64,000 bases of DNA from Neoakkermansia glycaniphila (GCF_001683795.1 NZ_LIGX01000002.1:124001-188000), one strand, 5' to 3'; shown: positions 8,565-18,322, counted from the stretch's first letter. Numbers and translations: made by a program. Notes: a model not told the origin generated them from the sequence alone.

Positions 8565-9998
8565 TCAGGCGTCTGCACTGCGGAAAACGGGCGGCGGCAG
8601 CTCCTCGGACGGCTTCGAACCGCCGCCGAACAGATCGCCGAAATCCTTGAACGTCACGAACAGGAAAAATGCCATCAGCACAAACACGAACCCCGTCTGC
8701 ACATATTCCAGCACCACACCGCCGACGGGACGTTTGAAAATCATCTCCAGCAGGCTCAGAACCACATGGCCGCCATCCACCACCGGCAGAGGCAGAATAT
8801 TCAGCACCGCCAGATTCACATTCAGAATCACGGCAAACCAAAGCACCATCATCCAGCCGTCGGGTGAAGAGAACATCCGGTAAAGGTGGCTTCCGATCCC
8901 CACCGGGCCGGACAGCTGCTCCACACCCACATCACTCTTCGGTGCGGCAATCTTCTGGAAGGTATCGCCCATCCACTTGAGGCTCACGCCGACCTGCTGC
9001 CATGGAGTAGGATGCTCAAGCTGCGTGCGGTCGAAAGAACTTGCCCACAACGTTCCTGCAATCGGCTGGGCATCCCTGGCTCCCTTCTTCCAGTTGGAAG
9101 GCAGCACGGGAGTCACCTGCACCGACATTTCCTTGCCGTCGCGCTCAATCGTCCATTCCAGCGGAACGCCGCTCTTCGAAGCCTCGCGCACCGCCGCCAC
9201 ACTCATGATCGGCGCACCGTTTACGGCTTTCACCTTGTCACCCGGCTTCAACCCGGCCTTCGCAGCGGGAGAATCGGGCAGCACGCTGCCGATCACGCAG
9301 GGATCGGCCTTCACAATGCCGACCATGCGCATGGCCTTCCGCTCATACCATTTCTTGTCGGGCAACTCGTACCCGCTCTTGATCAGAAGCGGCTTCTCTA
9401 CGCCCGGCCTCTGCACGAGAAAATCGACCGTATCCCGCTCGCCCATCATCACCAGTTCCGTCACGCCCTCCATATTGCCCACCCATTTCGTCACGGGAGC
9501 GCCATCGATCTCCAGAATCGTATCACCCGGCTTCAGGCCGGCTTTCTCTGCGGGAGAACCAGCCTGCACATACCCGATCGTCGTCCCCACGGACTCTGCC
9601 ACCGGCTTGCCGATTATCCAAACGGCTACGGCAAACACAACTGCCAGCAAAAAGGAAAAAACGGGGCCGGCCGCTGCCACGATCAACTTGTCCAGAGGCT
9701 TCACCGGCTTCAACCCTTCCGGCAGGTCGGCCTTGCCCTCGATCGACTCCATCGGAGCCAGCTGGGGCAGCGACACAAACCCCCCGGCAGGAATCCAGCC
9801 GATGCCCCATTGCACGCCATTCACTTCCTTCTTCCACCACGGCTTGCCGAACCATATCTGGAAACGGTCCACATGCAGCCCGCGCCAGCGAGCGGCCCAG
9901 AAATGCCCCAGCTCATGGATGAAAATCATCAGGTTGAACAGCAGGATAACCCCGATGATAATGCCGGTCGTGGTGAGAATAGAAAGCAACGTATCCAT
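8565..9998 (-). CDS. rseP: RIP metalloprotease RseP (site-2 protease, M50)
   Basis: Inner-membrane intramembrane zinc protease that cleaves anti-sigma factors or signal-peptide remnants. 477 residues. The active-site HELGHFW is in the first membrane helix (about residues 28-34), two PDZ domains occupy the middle (GLKPGDTILEIDGAPV and GLKPGDKVKAVNGAPI), and the second zinc-ligand motif is ILPLPVVDGGH near the C-terminus. Two PDZ domains and length fit RseP rather than the smaller M50 protein at 14735. It has its own promoter; no dxr or bamA neighbour is present, unlike in many proteobacteria. Confidence 0.93.
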   Translation of the reverse strand: MDTLLSILTTTGIIIGVILLFNLMIFIHELGHFWAARWRGLHVDRFQIWFGKPWWKKEVNGVQWGIGWIPAGGFVSLPQLAPMESIEGKADLPEGLKPVKPLDKLIVAAAGPVFSFLLAVVFAVAVWIIGKPVAESVGTTIGYVQAGSPAEKAGLKPGDTILEIDGAPVTKWVGNMEGVTELVMMGERDTVDFLVQRPGVEKPLLIKSGYELPDKKWYERKAMRMVGIVKADPCVIGSVLPDSPAAKAGLKPGDKVKAVNGAPIMSVAAVREASKSGVPLEWTIERDGKEMSVQVTPVLPSNWKKGARDAQPIAGTLWASSFDRTQLEHPTPWQQVGVSLKWMGDTFQKIAAPKSDVGVEQLSGPVGIGSHLYRMFSSPDGWMMVLWFAVILNVNLAVLNILPLPVVDGGHVVLSLLEMIFKRPVGGVVLEYVQTGFVFVLMAFFLFVTFKDFGDLFGGGSKPSEELPPPVFRSADA

Positions 9999-10013
9999 AA
10001 ACGATAAGGCGAA

Positions 10014-10042
10014 AATCTACCAGAACGCGCCGTGCCTGGCAA
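10014..10042 (-). promoter_or_regulatory. promoter of rseP
   Basis: TTGCCA, 17-bp spacer, TAGATT; 15 bases to the ATG. Confidence 0.65.
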
Positions 10043-10083
10043 GCACCAAGCACGCCATACGTTCGCAGCCGCCCCTTTTCCCG

Positions 10084-10785
10084 TCACTCGGCCTCAACAG
10101 GCCGTTTCAACGCTTCGGCGGCCTTCGCGTGCCCCCGTTCGGCGGCCTTTTTCCACCAGACGCGAGCCTTATCACGGGATCCGTTCGCCCAAAGGGCATT
10201 GCCTACCTCGTACTGCCCTTGCGGAGTCCCGGGATTCTCCATCCACTCAGGAAGCGTATCGCCGACACCGGCGATCGAAAGCCGGAGAGAACGCCCGTCC
10301 ATCACCACCCATTCCACGATATAATCTTCAGCCCCCCACTTCATGAAAGCCACTTTCAGCGTGATCAGCTCCTCGTTCTCCTCCGTCGTATCGATCTTCA
10401 ATTCGCAATTCCGGGCTTCCAGCTCTTCAGCCTCGACCCATGGATTCGCCAGCCCGGATACATCCAGTTCCACTTCCTTCTCCCCATCGAAAAAAACGCC
10501 CCGTGTCAGGATCACATTCGGCACAGCTGTCGGCGAAATCCACGGCTGGCCGTCACACACGGCATAGCCGCATCCCGGCGCTTGTTGTACATCCGCCTTC
10601 GCCACCTGCTTCGCCTCGAAACGCACGCTGCAGCCCCGGGCCAGCGGAATCACCCGTACCAGGGTTTGATCGGCCCGGACCATCGTCATGGGGTCCGCCT
10701 GCTCCGTTCTCCGTTCGGGATGTTCGCCATAGACCGATACCAGGCATCCCGCCCCGGCGACCAGCAGATACACAAGTCTGTTCAC
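10084..10785 (-). CDS. secreted protein with C-terminal Sel1-like repeat
   Basis: 233 residues from a GTG start. An N-terminal hydrophobic segment (residues 4-19) acts as signal peptide. The middle is beta-rich and unassigned, with an unusual number of acidic residues. The last 50 residues contain a Sel1/TPR-like unit (YEVGNALWANGSRDKARVWW, then KKAAERGHAKA), a protein-binding helix pair. An extended -10 (TGATATAGA, about 10793-10801 on the minus strand) sits 7 bases before the GTG. Function unknown; probably a periplasmic scaffold. Confidence 0.65.
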   Translation of the reverse strand: MNRLVYLLVAGAGCLVSVYGEHPERRTEQADPMTMVRADQTLVRVIPLARGCSVRFEAKQVAKADVQQAPGCGYAVCDGQPWISPTAVPNVILTRGVFFDGEKEVELDVSGLANPWVEAEELEARNCELKIDTTEENEELITLKVAFMKWGAEDYIVEWVVMDGRSLRLSIAGVGDTLPEWMENPGTPQGQYEVGNALWANGSRDKARVWWKKAAERGHAKAAEALKRPVEAE

Positions 10786-10840
10786 GAATGAATCTATATC
10801 ACCTCAGGGATGGCTTGACTTCATCCATTCTCTGTCATAC

Positions 10841-10878
10841 AAAAAAATCGCCCGTCCGGTTCGCGTGCGGACGGGCGA
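10841..10878 (-). terminator. rho-independent terminator of the triple-esterase gene
   Basis: A perfect 11-bp stem (10848-10858 with 10868-10878); read leftward it ends in seven T residues. Confidence 0.85.
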
Positions 10879-10903
10879 GCGAGAGCATCTATGACTCCTC
10901 AAT

Positions 10904-13072
10904 TCATTTGGCATCAGAAGATACCGCCTTGTAAACGGCATCTGCCATCAGGGCATGCCCCGCCGCATTCGGATGCACTTTATCCGGCAAATAGTCGGGA
11001 TGCGGCTTCATCGGCGTGTAAAGATCGACCACCGTACATTTCATCTGGCGGGCTACCTTTTCAATCTGAGGATTGACTTCCTTCTCCACGCGCGCACCGC
11101 TGATGGAATCGTCACCCAGCAAAGAAGGCACCGCCTTGAGGCAATAGATCTTGATATCGGGATTCTCTTTCCGCAAGGCGGCGATGATGGCCTTGTAATC
11201 CTTGTTGAACTCATCCTTGAACTTCCAGTTCTGGGGCTTGGCGTCATTGGTTCCGAGGGCGATCAGCGCAATATCGGCCTGTGCCTGCACCGCTTTCGTG
11301 TATGCGGCTTCGCGAATATAGGGATGATCCCCCTTGGACAGCAGCGTACGCGCACTCACGCCGTAATTTTCCACCGTGTAGCCGGAACCGAGCTTGTCCG
11401 CAAGCAGATTGCTCCATCGCTGGCCGGGCTGCACGCCGTGGCCGAAGGTGATACTGTCCCCAAGGCAGACGATGCGCTGAGGTGCAGGATAACCCGTCGC
11501 ATCCAGAACGAATTTGACGATGACCGCCGGATTCTTCAGGCTGTGGGGAAGATGGTTGCCCGGACCGAGCACGACTTTGATCGGGCCGCCGAGCTTCTTG
11601 TAGCGTTCCGCCAGTACCGCGGAATTTTCCTTAAACGGCACCACGGTATCTTCCGTGCGGGCCACGCAGATCACGGGCACTTTCTCTTTCGCCATCCCCT
11701 TGAGGTTGTCGACGGGATTGCCTCTCCACGCAAGCGCCTGCTCCTCCGTCATGCCGTAGACGGCCAGCAGCCGCTCCCAGTTTTCCTTGGACAACTCTCC
11801 CTTGCCCTTCCCGGCCGGCCAGCTCTTGAAATCGCATACGGGAGCATCCGCATAGATGGCGGATACCCATGCAGGATGCAGAGCCGCCCAATTGAAGGCA
11901 TACAGCCCGCCGCGGCTGAACCCTTCGAGGACAGGACGGCGCGACAGTTCGTAATTTTCGGTCACATGCTTGTAGAAAGCGTCCATCACCTTCATGGCGG
12001 CAGGCGAACCGTACATATTCTGCATATCGATGTAGGCCACGGCAAAACCGTTCTTCAGCAACTCGATATCCGCCTGCGGCTCGTGTCCGAAAAACTCCGT
12101 ACGCCATATCCAGGGATTCCCCTGCGCCGCCTTCTTCGGGAATACGAGCATGGCATTGCGATTGTCGAACTTGAAATCGCTCTTTTCAAAACCGTTCCAG
12201 TCGGACTGCGTCGCTCCGGCATCCTTGTAACGGGGAATACTCGCCACATAACCGGGAATCTGCGGGCGCTGGTGCTTCGTCTTGGTCAGCCATTCGTTCC
12301 GCAGCTGTTCCTGCTTCTTGAAGGCGGCCTGATAGTCGGCACCATCGGGCAGCTTGGCCTTGGCCGGCACTCCTGCCAGCTTGGACAAGCCGTTGCATAC
12401 CGCTTCACCGATGAAACGATGGCCCTCTGTCCCCGGATGCACGCCGTCTCCGGCATAAACGAAACCGGGCTTCGCCTTTTTGGCGTCGGCAATGGCTTTT
12501 TTGACGGCCGGACGGATATCGATCACACTCCAGCCGTTCTTGCGTTGCGAAACAAGCCATTCCCCATAGGCGGAAAGCGTCTTGTCGTACTCATCCTGCG
12601 GTTTGTCGAGCTGGTCGCCCCGGTAGGGAGGAGGAGTCACGAGTATCACGCGCGCACCCGCTGCTTCCGCTTCCTTCTTCATGCGAATGATGCCGTTCTT
12701 GTAGCTCTCGAAACGCCCCGCATCCAGCGGCTTGTAAATACCGTCGTTCATGCCGTAGCAGGCGATCACGAGAGTCGGCTTGAATTCAGTGAGCACGCGG
12801 GCCAGACGGTCATGCAGGCAGGGACGAGGAAACGCACCTCCGGCATGGCCCGGTTCGCTCAGCCCGGACACCGTTTCGCTGGGCACGCACATATTGACTA
12901 TCGTTGCATCGGCATATTGCTTGCTCTGATGCAACCCTTCCGTCACCAATGTCGGCCAGCCGCCGGCATAGGGAATGCTGTCTCCGAGAATGGCCACCCG
13001 TTCTTCCCTGGCAAATGCCACGGAAAGAAAAGCGGTCAACACCCATATCAGGAGGAGAGGTATACGCTTCAT
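10904..13072 (-). CDS. secreted three-module esterase: SGNH / alpha-beta hydrolase / SGNH
   Basis: 722 residues with a signal peptide (cleavage near AFA-RE). Module 1 (about 25-220) is an SGNH hydrolase with ILGDSIPY, YGMNDG and DGVHPG. Module 2 (about 260-520) is an alpha/beta hydrolase with nucleophile elbow GFSRGG, an acid in EDTVVPF and His in GNHLPHS. Module 3 (about 525-720) is a second SGNH domain with CLGDSITFG, LGTNDA and DKVHPN. All three appear to keep catalytic residues. Likely removes acyl groups such as O-acetyl from extracellular glycans, fitting a mucin or polysaccharide degrader; the substrate is inference. A terminator follows. Confidence 0.85.
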   Translation of the reverse strand: MKRIPLLLIWVLTAFLSVAFAREERVAILGDSIPYAGGWPTLVTEGLHQSKQYADATIVNMCVPSETVSGLSEPGHAGGAFPRPCLHDRLARVLTEFKPTLVIACYGMNDGIYKPLDAGRFESYKNGIIRMKKEAEAAGARVILVTPPPYRGDQLDKPQDEYDKTLSAYGEWLVSQRKNGWSVIDIRPAVKKAIADAKKAKPGFVYAGDGVHPGTEGHRFIGEAVCNGLSKLAGVPAKAKLPDGADYQAAFKKQEQLRNEWLTKTKHQRPQIPGYVASIPRYKDAGATQSDWNGFEKSDFKFDNRNAMLVFPKKAAQGNPWIWRTEFFGHEPQADIELLKNGFAVAYIDMQNMYGSPAAMKVMDAFYKHVTENYELSRRPVLEGFSRGGLYAFNWAALHPAWVSAIYADAPVCDFKSWPAGKGKGELSKENWERLLAVYGMTEEQALAWRGNPVDNLKGMAKEKVPVICVARTEDTVVPFKENSAVLAERYKKLGGPIKVVLGPGNHLPHSLKNPAVIVKFVLDATGYPAPQRIVCLGDSITFGHGVQPGQRWSNLLADKLGSGYTVENYGVSARTLLSKGDHPYIREAAYTKAVQAQADIALIALGTNDAKPQNWKFKDEFNKDYKAIIAALRKENPDIKIYCLKAVPSLLGDDSISGARVEKEVNPQIEKVARQMKCTVVDLYTPMKPHPDYLPDKVHPNAAGHALMADAVYKAVSSDAK

Positions 13073-13130
13073 GATGGAATGGCATACGCTGCGATATACC
13101 TCAATCTATCATCTAATTTTCTTTTATGCG

Positions 13131-13170
13131 GAAAAAGAAAAACTGCCGGTGCCCTGGCGGCATCGGCAGT
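13131..13170 (-). terminator. rho-independent terminator after proS
   Basis: A 12-bp stem with one G-T pair (13142-13153 with 13159-13170); read leftward it ends in TTTTTCTTTTT. Confidence 0.8.
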
Positions 13171-13193
13171 CCTGTAGAAATCGGCAATCAACC

Positions 13194-14714
13194 TCAATAA
13201 CTGCGGGCCCAAAGAACGCGCTGCGTCGTCGGCTTGCCCGTCAGAATACAGGGAGCGGAATCGCCCTGCCCCATCTCGCCGCAGGGAATGCAGCGGATGC
13301 TGATGCGAAGGCGCTTCGCCAGCTCTTCTTCCTGCTCGGGAGAAGCTTCCCACGGCACAAGCAGCCAGTCGGCTTCGCCTTCGCCGGAGAAATTGTCTTC
13401 CAGCTCCTGCATCGTCGAAGCGGTGCGAATATGGGCGTCGCGGAAATCGCGGGCACGCTTCAGCAGCGTATCCTGAATCTCCTGCAACAAAACCTCCGCA
13501 TTGGCGACAAACTCGTCTTCGGCAATAAACGCCTTCTCGTTGCTGGGCTGATCGCGGCGGGCGATGCACAGGGAACCCTTCTCCAAATCGCGCGGCCCGA
13601 TCTCGATACGCACTGGTACCCCCTTCTTCACCCATTCCCACTTCTTCACGCCGCCGCCGATATCGCGGGTATCCACCTGCACGCGGATGGGCTGACCGTG
13701 GAAACGGATGGCCGAAAGCTTGTCGGCGAGAGCCTGCGCGTGATTGATCACCGCCTGCTTCGTATCTTCCTTCGGAGTCACGGGAATAATGACGATCTGC
13801 TTCGGAGCCACGCGCGGCGGGCAGACGAGGCCGTCATCGTCCGAATGCATCATGATCAGCGCGCCGATCATACGCGTGGACACGCCCCAGGACGTCGTCC
13901 ACGCATGCTGCTGCGTATTATCGCGCCCGGCAAAACTGATATCCTGCGCCTTGGCGAAATTCTGCCCGAGGAAATGGGACGTACCGGCCTGAATCGCCTT
14001 GCGGTCCTGCACCATCGCTTCCACCGTAAACGTCTGAATCGCGCCGGGAAAACGCTCGGCTTCCGTCTTCTCGCCGGGAATGGAGGGAATCGCGAGCACA
14101 TCGCGCTGGAAATCCTCGTATACCTTATGCATCGTATGCGTTTCTTCCAGAGCTTCCTCCTGCGTTTCATGGGCAGTATGGCCTTCCTGCCACAGGAACT
14201 CCGCCGTGCGGAGGAACAGGCGCGTACGCATCTCCCAGCGCATCACATTGCACCACTGGTTCACCTTCAGGGGAAGATCGCGGTAGCTCGACGTCCAGCG
14301 GGCGAATGCAGCACCGATCACCGTCTCCGAAGTCGGGCGAATCACATACTTCTCCGTCAGTTCTCCGGCGGGAATCATCTTCGTCTTGCCTGTCACCTCA
14401 TCCTTCTGGGCTTCGAGGCGGTGGTGCGTCACTACGGCGCATTCCGTCGCAAAACCTTCGGCATGCTCGGCTTCCTTTTCCAGATAGGAAACGGGAATCA
14501 GCAGCGGGAAATAGGCATTCGTATGCCCCGTCGCCTTGAAGCGGCCGTCCAGCTCCTGCTGAATCAGCTCCCAAATGGCGTAGCCCCACGGCTTGATCAC
14601 CATGCAGCCGCGGACCTCCGAATTCTCGGCCAGATCGGCAGCCTTGATAACCTGTTGATACCACTCGGGAAAATCCTGAGCGCGAGTCGGCGAAATAGCG
14701 GTTTGTTGAGCCAT
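13194..14714 (-). CDS. proS: prolyl-tRNA synthetase, archaeal/eukaryotic type
   Basis: Charges tRNA-Pro. 506 residues. The class II core is clear: the N-terminal GCMVIKPWGYAIWE region, motif 2 around CNVMRWEMRTR and a late GVSTRMIGALIM segment. The chain lacks the long editing insertion of the E. coli form and ends in Tyr, as archaeal-type enzymes do. The ATG at 14714 (MAQQTAIS) is chosen; upstream codons overlap the preceding gene's 3' end. It is 20 bases after the M50 protease gene and is probably cotranscribed with it from the promoter at 15449. Confidence 0.93.
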   Translation of the reverse strand: MAQQTAISPTRAQDFPEWYQQVIKAADLAENSEVRGCMVIKPWGYAIWELIQQELDGRFKATGHTNAYFPLLIPVSYLEKEAEHAEGFATECAVVTHHRLEAQKDEVTGKTKMIPAGELTEKYVIRPTSETVIGAAFARWTSSYRDLPLKVNQWCNVMRWEMRTRLFLRTAEFLWQEGHTAHETQEEALEETHTMHKVYEDFQRDVLAIPSIPGEKTEAERFPGAIQTFTVEAMVQDRKAIQAGTSHFLGQNFAKAQDISFAGRDNTQQHAWTTSWGVSTRMIGALIMMHSDDDGLVCPPRVAPKQIVIIPVTPKEDTKQAVINHAQALADKLSAIRFHGQPIRVQVDTRDIGGGVKKWEWVKKGVPVRIEIGPRDLEKGSLCIARRDQPSNEKAFIAEDEFVANAEVLLQEIQDTLLKRARDFRDAHIRTASTMQELEDNFSGEGEADWLLVPWEASPEQEEELAKRLRISIRCIPCGEMGQGDSAPCILTGKPTTQRVLWARSY

Positions 14715-14734
14715 AATCGTAAGTAGGAAAAAAA

Positions 14735-15439
14735 TCAGCGAGGCAGGGATTGCAGGATTCGCAAATTGATAAAGGCGAAATATCCGAGAATGAGTGCAGC
14801 GAAAATCAAGCCGCACGACAATAAAAACAATGCCAATCCGCCTCCGACAAGAAGGCCTACCACGGAAGTTACGCGATAAGAACCTGTCAAGCTATTCAAT
14901 ACATGCCCTCCATCCATCGGAAAAACGGGCAGCAAATTGAATGCAGACCACCACCCGGCGACGAGGATGCTGGCCCGAATAAATGATAAAAAATCTTGAC
15001 TGATCGGCATATCGGCATTTACCACGATGCTATCGTTCGAAACAGTGAGAATCGACCATACAACCTGCCAAAGACCGGAAGGATCATATAAATAGAACGA
15101 CAGCAACCACACAAACACACATCCCACAAGAAGAGATGCCACAGGGCCCGCCAACGCACGCAAAGCCTCCTTTCCGCGAGAAACACGGTGGTCGAAATGG
15201 CATGCTCCCCCCATATAGGCCAATTCGATGGACACCTGATTGCCGCACAGCCACTTTCCGACCAACGCATGCCCGAACTCATGAGCCAACAGGCTGATAA
15301 ACCCAGCAATCACAAACAGGCCGATGGGCAGGAGGCCGGCAGCATTGTTAACATGCAATCCCCCTCCCAGAATGGCCAGCACAATCCAAACACTGGGATG
15401 GATTGCAACGGGAACACCAAAAAGACGGAAATGCAGCAT
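14735..15439 (-). CDS. small M50 site-2-protease family membrane protein
   Basis: 234 residues, mostly membrane helices. HEFGH (about residues 54-58) and [11 protein letters not shown] supply the zinc site, so it is predicted active. It has no PDZ or CBS domain, unlike rseP at 8565; this resembles SpoIVFB/rhomboid-sized M50 members. The ATG at 15439 is chosen because a near-consensus promoter ends 9 bases upstream. Substrate unknown. proS follows closely in the same transcript. Confidence 0.85.
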   Translation of the reverse strand: MLHFRLFGVPVAIHPSVWIVLAILGGGLHVNNAAGLLPIGLFVIAGFISLLAHEFGHALVGKWLCGNQVSIELAYMGGACHFDHRVSRGKEALRALAGPVASLLVGCVFVWLLSFYLYDPSGLWQVVWSILTVSNDSIVVNADMPISQDFLSFIRASILVAGWWSAFNLLPVFPMDGGHVLNSLTGSYRVTSVVGLLVGGGLALFLLSCGLIFAALILGYFAFINLRILQSLPR

Positions 15440-15448
15440 GGCGCGCGG

Positions 15449-15477
15449 ATTATACGGAAGAAGGAGCACCGTGGCAA
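15449..15477 (-). promoter_or_regulatory. promoter of M50-proS, leaderless type
   Basis: TTGCCA, 17-bp spacer, perfect TATAAT; 9 bases to the ATG. Confidence 0.8.
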
Positions 15478-15576
15478 GTCTGCACCGAACAATATTCCCG
15501 GCATGTCAGAGATGGAAATGCCTGCCCGCTCGGCCGCAGGCAGAAAACGCCATGGCACCGAACACTCAATCTGCTG

Positions 15577-15605
15577 TTGATTTCCCCTTTTCTCCGTGGT
15601 ATCGT
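15577..15605 (+). promoter_or_regulatory. promoter of the cyclophilin gene, leaderless type
   Basis: TTGATT, 17-bp spacer, TATCGT; 6 bases to the ATG. Confidence 0.6.
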
Positions 15606-15611
15606 CCTGCC

Positions 15612-16136
15612 ATGGCTACTGACAAAAACATCACGATCAACACTTCCAAAGGCGACATCAACCTCACGGTGTACGCCTCCAAAACTCCGGTCACATCCGC
15701 TTCCTTCCTCAACCTTGCCCAGCAGGGATACTACGACGGCCTGACCTTCCACCGCGTCATCCCCGACTTCATGATCCAGGGCGGCTGCCCGGACGGCAAC
15801 GGCTGCGGCGGTCCCGGCTACAAGTTCGACGACGAAATCGTCAAGGAACTCAAGCACGACGGCCCCGGCGTCCTCTCCATGGCCAATGCAGGCAAAACGT
15901 GGGACGGCTCCGGCACCAACGGCTCCCAGTTCTTCATCACCCATGTCGAAACCCCGTGGCTCAACGGCAAGCACACCGTCTTCGGCAAGATCAAGAGCGC
16001 GGACGACCAGAAAGTCGTCAACTCCATCAAGCAGGGCGACACCATCAAAGGCATCACCATCCACGACGACTGCGCCGACCTGTTCGAAGAACAGAAGGCC
16101 AACATCGACAAGTGGAACAACTCCCTCAAGAAATAA
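15612..16136 (+). CDS. cyclophilin-type peptidyl-prolyl isomerase
   Basis: Catalyses cis-trans isomerisation of Xaa-Pro bonds. 174 residues, no signal peptide, so cytoplasmic. Active-site motifs [13 protein letters not shown] and GSQFFITH are intact. Its length fits PpiB-like enzymes. The ATG is supported by a promoter 6 bases upstream. The ABC-F gene follows 145 bases later after two hairpins. Confidence 0.92.
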   Translation: MATDKNITINTSKGDINLTVYASKTPVTSASFLNLAQQGYYDGLTFHRVIPDFMIQGGCPDGNGCGGPGYKFDDEIVKELKHDGPGVLSMANAGKTWDGSGTNGSQFFITHVETPWLNGKHTVFGKIKSADDQKVVNSIKQGDTIKGITIHDDCADLFEEQKANIDKWNNSLKK

Positions 16137-16169
16137 CCTTTCACCGGGGCGGCCCGTCTGCCCCTTCGC

Positions 16170-16224
16170 CGGGATGCCTGCCATCCCGCACCCTCAAGGA
16201 ATGCCGTCCTCCCGGGCGGCATTC
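16170..16224. other. two tandem hairpins between cyclophilin and ABC-F genes
   Basis: A 7-bp stem (16170-16176 with 16182-16188) and an 8-bp stem (16199-16206 with 16217-16224). No T-run, similar in layout to 2571-2620. Confidence 0.4.
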
Positions 16225-16281
16225 TGACGACTGCCCTCCCGCCAACCGAATCGACACACCTCCTCCCTCCACACCATCACC

Positions 16282-18279
16282 ATGGTCCTTGCGGTACAGA
16301 ACCTGCACATCCAGTACGGCGCGCGCGTCCTCTTCCACGACCTCAGCTTCACCCTGAACGAAGGCGAACGCATCGCCCTTGCGGGACAAAACGGAGCCGG
16401 GAAATCCACCCTGATGAAATGCATCGCCAAAATCATCACGGCGGACTCCGGCCAGATCATCCATCCCAAACACGCGCAAATCGGCTACCTCCCGCAGGAA
16501 GGCATCCACATCTCCGGCCGCAGCCTCTTCGATGAAGTCCAAAGCGCCTTCTCCGACATCCTCGACGTCCGCCACCGCATCGACGAACTCTCCGAACAGC
16601 TCCAGCACCTCGACCGCCGCTCCTCCCCCTACTCCGACATGCTCGAGGAAATCGGCGAACTCGAACTCACCCTCCACGCGCACGACATCGCCCGCCTCAA
16701 ACCCCGCACGGAATCCATCCTCCGGGGCCTCGGCTTCAAGGATACGGACTTCGCCCGCGATTGCGGCGAATTCTCCGGCGGCTGGCAAATGCGCATCGCC
16801 CTCGCCAAACTCCTCCTCCGGGAACCCGAAGTCCTCCTCCTCGACGAACCCACCAACCACCTCGACCTCAGCTCCCAGCGCTGGATGGAACAATACCTCC
16901 GCAACTACCCGGGAGCCATCGTCCTCATCTCGCACGACATTGCCCTGCTCGATGCCCTCGTCACCCGCACCATCGCCTTCCACCACGGCCGCGCGGAAGA
17001 ATACTCCGGCAACTTCTCCTACTTCCTCAAGGAAAGCGTCCTCCGCAAGGAAATCCTCATACGGCAATACAAGGCCCAGCAGCGCGAAATCGCCAAAAGC
17101 CAGGAATTCATCGACCGCTTCCGCTCCAAAGCCTCCAAGGCCTCCCTCGTCCAGTCCCGCATCAAACAGCTCGAGAAAATCGAACGCATCGAAATCGAGG
17201 ACGACGATGCCGTCATGAACTTCCGCTTCCCGACTCCGCCGCTCAGCGGCCACAGCGTCGTCAAACTCGAAAACGTCTCCAAAGCCTACGGTCCCATCCG
17301 CATCCTCGACAACTACTCCTTCGAAATCGTCAAGGGAGACCGCATCGCCATCGTCGGCGTCAACGGCGCGGGCAAATCCACCTTCTCGCGCATCATCTCC
17401 GGCAACGAAGCGCCGGACTCCGGCAAACACACCTTCGGCCCCCACGCAGCCCTCGCCTTCTTCTCACAAACCCATGCCGACGAACTGGATCCGTCGCAAA
17501 CCGTACTGGAAAGCGTCACCGCCGCCGCTTCGCGCGAAACGGCCCCTCTCGTCCGCAGCATCCTCGGCTGCTTCCTCTTCCGGGGGGACGACGTCTTCAA
17601 AAGCATCGGCGTCCTCTCCGGTGGAGAACGCTCCCGCGTGGCTCTCGTCCGCATGCTCCTGCACCCGGCCAACTTCCTCATCCTCGACGAACCGACCAAC
17701 CACCTCGACTTCCAATCGCAGGAAGTGCTGCAAAAAGCCCTCAAGGAATACCCCGGCTCCTACTGCATCGTCTCGCACAACCGCTCCTTCCTCGACCCCG
17801 TCGTCAACAAAGTCCTCGAATTCCGGCCCGGCCAGCCTCCCCGCGTCTTCCTCGGCAACGTCTCAGCCTACCTCGAACAAATCGAAATGGAAGAACGCCG
17901 CACCGAAACGTCAGCCGCTGCCTCTCCGGCCAAAACCCCGGCAGCAACAGCAGCTGGCTCAACAGCCTCCACTGCCGACCGAAAAACGCAACGGCGCATC
18001 GAAGCCGAAATCCGCAGCCGGAAATCGCGCATCCTCAAACCGCTGCAGGACAAGCTCGCCGCAGTCGAAACGGACATCGCCCAGCGCGAACAGCGCAAGG
18101 AAGAAATCGCCGAACAACTGAACGATCCCGCCATCGCATCCGACAACGATGCCTTGATGAACCTCACCACCGAATACCGCCTTCAGGAAAAAGAACTTGG
18201 GGCCCTCTTCACCAAATGGGCCGACCTGTCCGAAGAAATCGAACGCACCGAACAGGAAATCGAAGCCCTGGTTCAATAA
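16282..18279 (+). CDS. ABC-F family ATPase (ribosome-associated)
   Basis: 665 residues with two ABC ATPase domains and no membrane segment. Walker A motifs are GQNGAGKST (about residues 36-44) and GVNGAGKST; signatures are FSGGWQMR and LSGGERSR; both Walker B motifs read LLDEPTNHLD or ILDEPTNHLD, typical of ABC-F. Between them lies the charged interdomain linker. The last 110 residues are a charged coiled coil, as in Uup/YheS-type members. These proteins act on stalled or initiating ribosomes. The subfamily is not resolved. Confidence 0.92.
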   Translation: MVLAVQNLHIQYGARVLFHDLSFTLNEGERIALAGQNGAGKSTLMKCIAKIITADSGQIIHPKHAQIGYLPQEGIHISGRSLFDEVQSAFSDILDVRHRIDELSEQLQHLDRRSSPYSDMLEEIGELELTLHAHDIARLKPRTESILRGLGFKDTDFARDCGEFSGGWQMRIALAKLLLREPEVLLLDEPTNHLDLSSQRWMEQYLRNYPGAIVLISHDIALLDALVTRTIAFHHGRAEEYSGNFSYFLKESVLRKEILIRQYKAQQREIAKSQEFIDRFRSKASKASLVQSRIKQLEKIERIEIEDDDAVMNFRFPTPPLSGHSVVKLENVSKAYGPIRILDNYSFEIVKGDRIAIVGVNGAGKSTFSRIISGNEAPDSGKHTFGPHAALAFFSQTHADELDPSQTVLESVTAAASRETAPLVRSILGCFLFRGDDVFKSIGVLSGGERSRVALVRMLLHPANFLILDEPTNHLDFQSQEVLQKALKEYPGSYCIVSHNRSFLDPVVNKVLEFRPGQPPRVFLGNVSAYLEQIEMEERRTETSAAASPAKTPAATAAGSTASTADRKTQRRIEAEIRSRKSRILKPLQDKLAAVETDIAQREQRKEEIAEQLNDPAIASDNDALMNLTTEYRLQEKELGALFTKWADLSEEIERTEQEIEALVQ

Positions 18280-18322
18280 AGCCCGCATACCTCCCACTCA
18301 ACCGGTCACGCACTCTTTACGC

